Source of the DNA: Morella rubra
Lineage: Eukaryota; Streptophyta; Magnoliopsida; Fagales; Myricaceae
Assembly: GCA_003952965.2 (NCBI GenBank)
Contig: CM025850.1
Location: 24,275,420-24,339,419, forward strand
Length of the DNA: 64,000 bases
Direction of reading: 5' to 3'
Made by a program: the position numbers and the translations under genes. The notes below the pieces were generated by a model. It ran no database searches. It was not told the DNA's origin and saw only the letters and a program-made list of their open reading frames with translations. Position 1 is the stretch's first letter. Each line of letters starts with the position of its first letter. Below, in pieces: positions 63,741 through 64,000 of this stretch.

Positions 63741-64000
63741 ATGTTGTAAAACTAAAGAACAGTACGATATAGAAAGCGTAATAAAAAGAGAAATAGAGAA
63801 ATAGTTTTTTAAGAACTATGATATATTCTAAATATTGTTGTTTGTCTACAACTCATCTCAATACCCTTTATATAGGCATAGGGTCATAATGAGATACATG
63901 GAATACAAGGAGATGAATGTTACAAACTCATAGGTCATAGGAGTTACAAAACCAAGAGGTGGAGAAAATCAATAGCCAGTTTAACGGTCATCCATAATTC
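63741..64000 (-). repeat. Possible Copia-type LTR fragment, minus orientation
   Basis: On the minus strand there is a TATATAAAG box near 63865 followed by a transcribed-looking AT-rich stretch, as in short Copia LTRs. No primer-binding site or target duplication is visible, and the element runs off the window. Weak call. Confidence 0.25.

Noticed and set aside
1..64000. CRISPR array, bacterial operon or prophage
   Set aside because: No spaced short repeats, ribosome binding sites or prokaryotic gene organisation; repeats are plant transposon families.

Overview
This is nuclear DNA of a flowering plant, probably a woody eudicot. The evidence is one long, many-intron gene with GT-AG introns, an N-terminal organelle-targeting peptide, and a dense load of plant-type Copia, LINE and miniature LTR (TRIM) elements. 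I cannot name the species. The window has one host gene: an organellar valine--tRNA ligase (EMB2247 type, bacterial-like) on the minus strand. It starts at 63167 and its stop codon is at 6337-6339. About 27 coding exons (roughly 2.9 kb, about 975 codons) lie in nearly 57 kb of intron. The class I signature HMGH is in exon 3, the editing domain in exons 9-14, KMSKT in exon 18, the anticodon-binding domain in exons 19-24 and the C-terminal coiled-coil arm in exons 26-27. Reading frame and intron phase carry cleanly across every junction except the one between exons 26 and 27, where the expected donor is missing.

Layout. 1-5856: downstream flank made of overlapping, decayed Copia remnants on both strands. 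6337-11476: exons 27-23, with a 2.3-kb solo LTR in intron 24 flanked by a perfect 5-bp target duplication. 11815-20398: exons 22-20 present twice, in two near-identical 4-kb blocks either side of a 506-N gap. This looks like an unmerged overlap of contig ends. 20173-20454: a complete 282-bp TRIM. About 22.04-29.5 kb: a minus-strand LINE split by a plus-strand Copia. 30914-31270: exons 19-18. 31692-34578: three tandem ~961-bp units that look like a circularly permuted LTR-internal array. 35211-40155: exons 17-10, with a solo Copia LTR. 41126-49390: a Copia cluster in which one Copia carries a LINE in its leader and a TRIM in its gag. 51141-51356: exons 9-8. 51.8-55.3 kb: a tandem duplication, two MITE-like elements and a TRIM whose 3' LTR is split by a LINE. 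56043-63167: exons 7-1, with another complete TRIM in intron 5. 63168-64000: 5' flank.

The mobile elements are all broken or non-autonomous, and almost all sit inside introns of the one gene, so the layout is best read as an essential gene expanded by insertions. I found no prokaryotic features, CRISPR array, rRNA or tRNA gene. Exon coordinates were set by hand from splice signals, frame and conserved protein sequence and could be off by a base or two; repeat edges without a target duplication are approximate.
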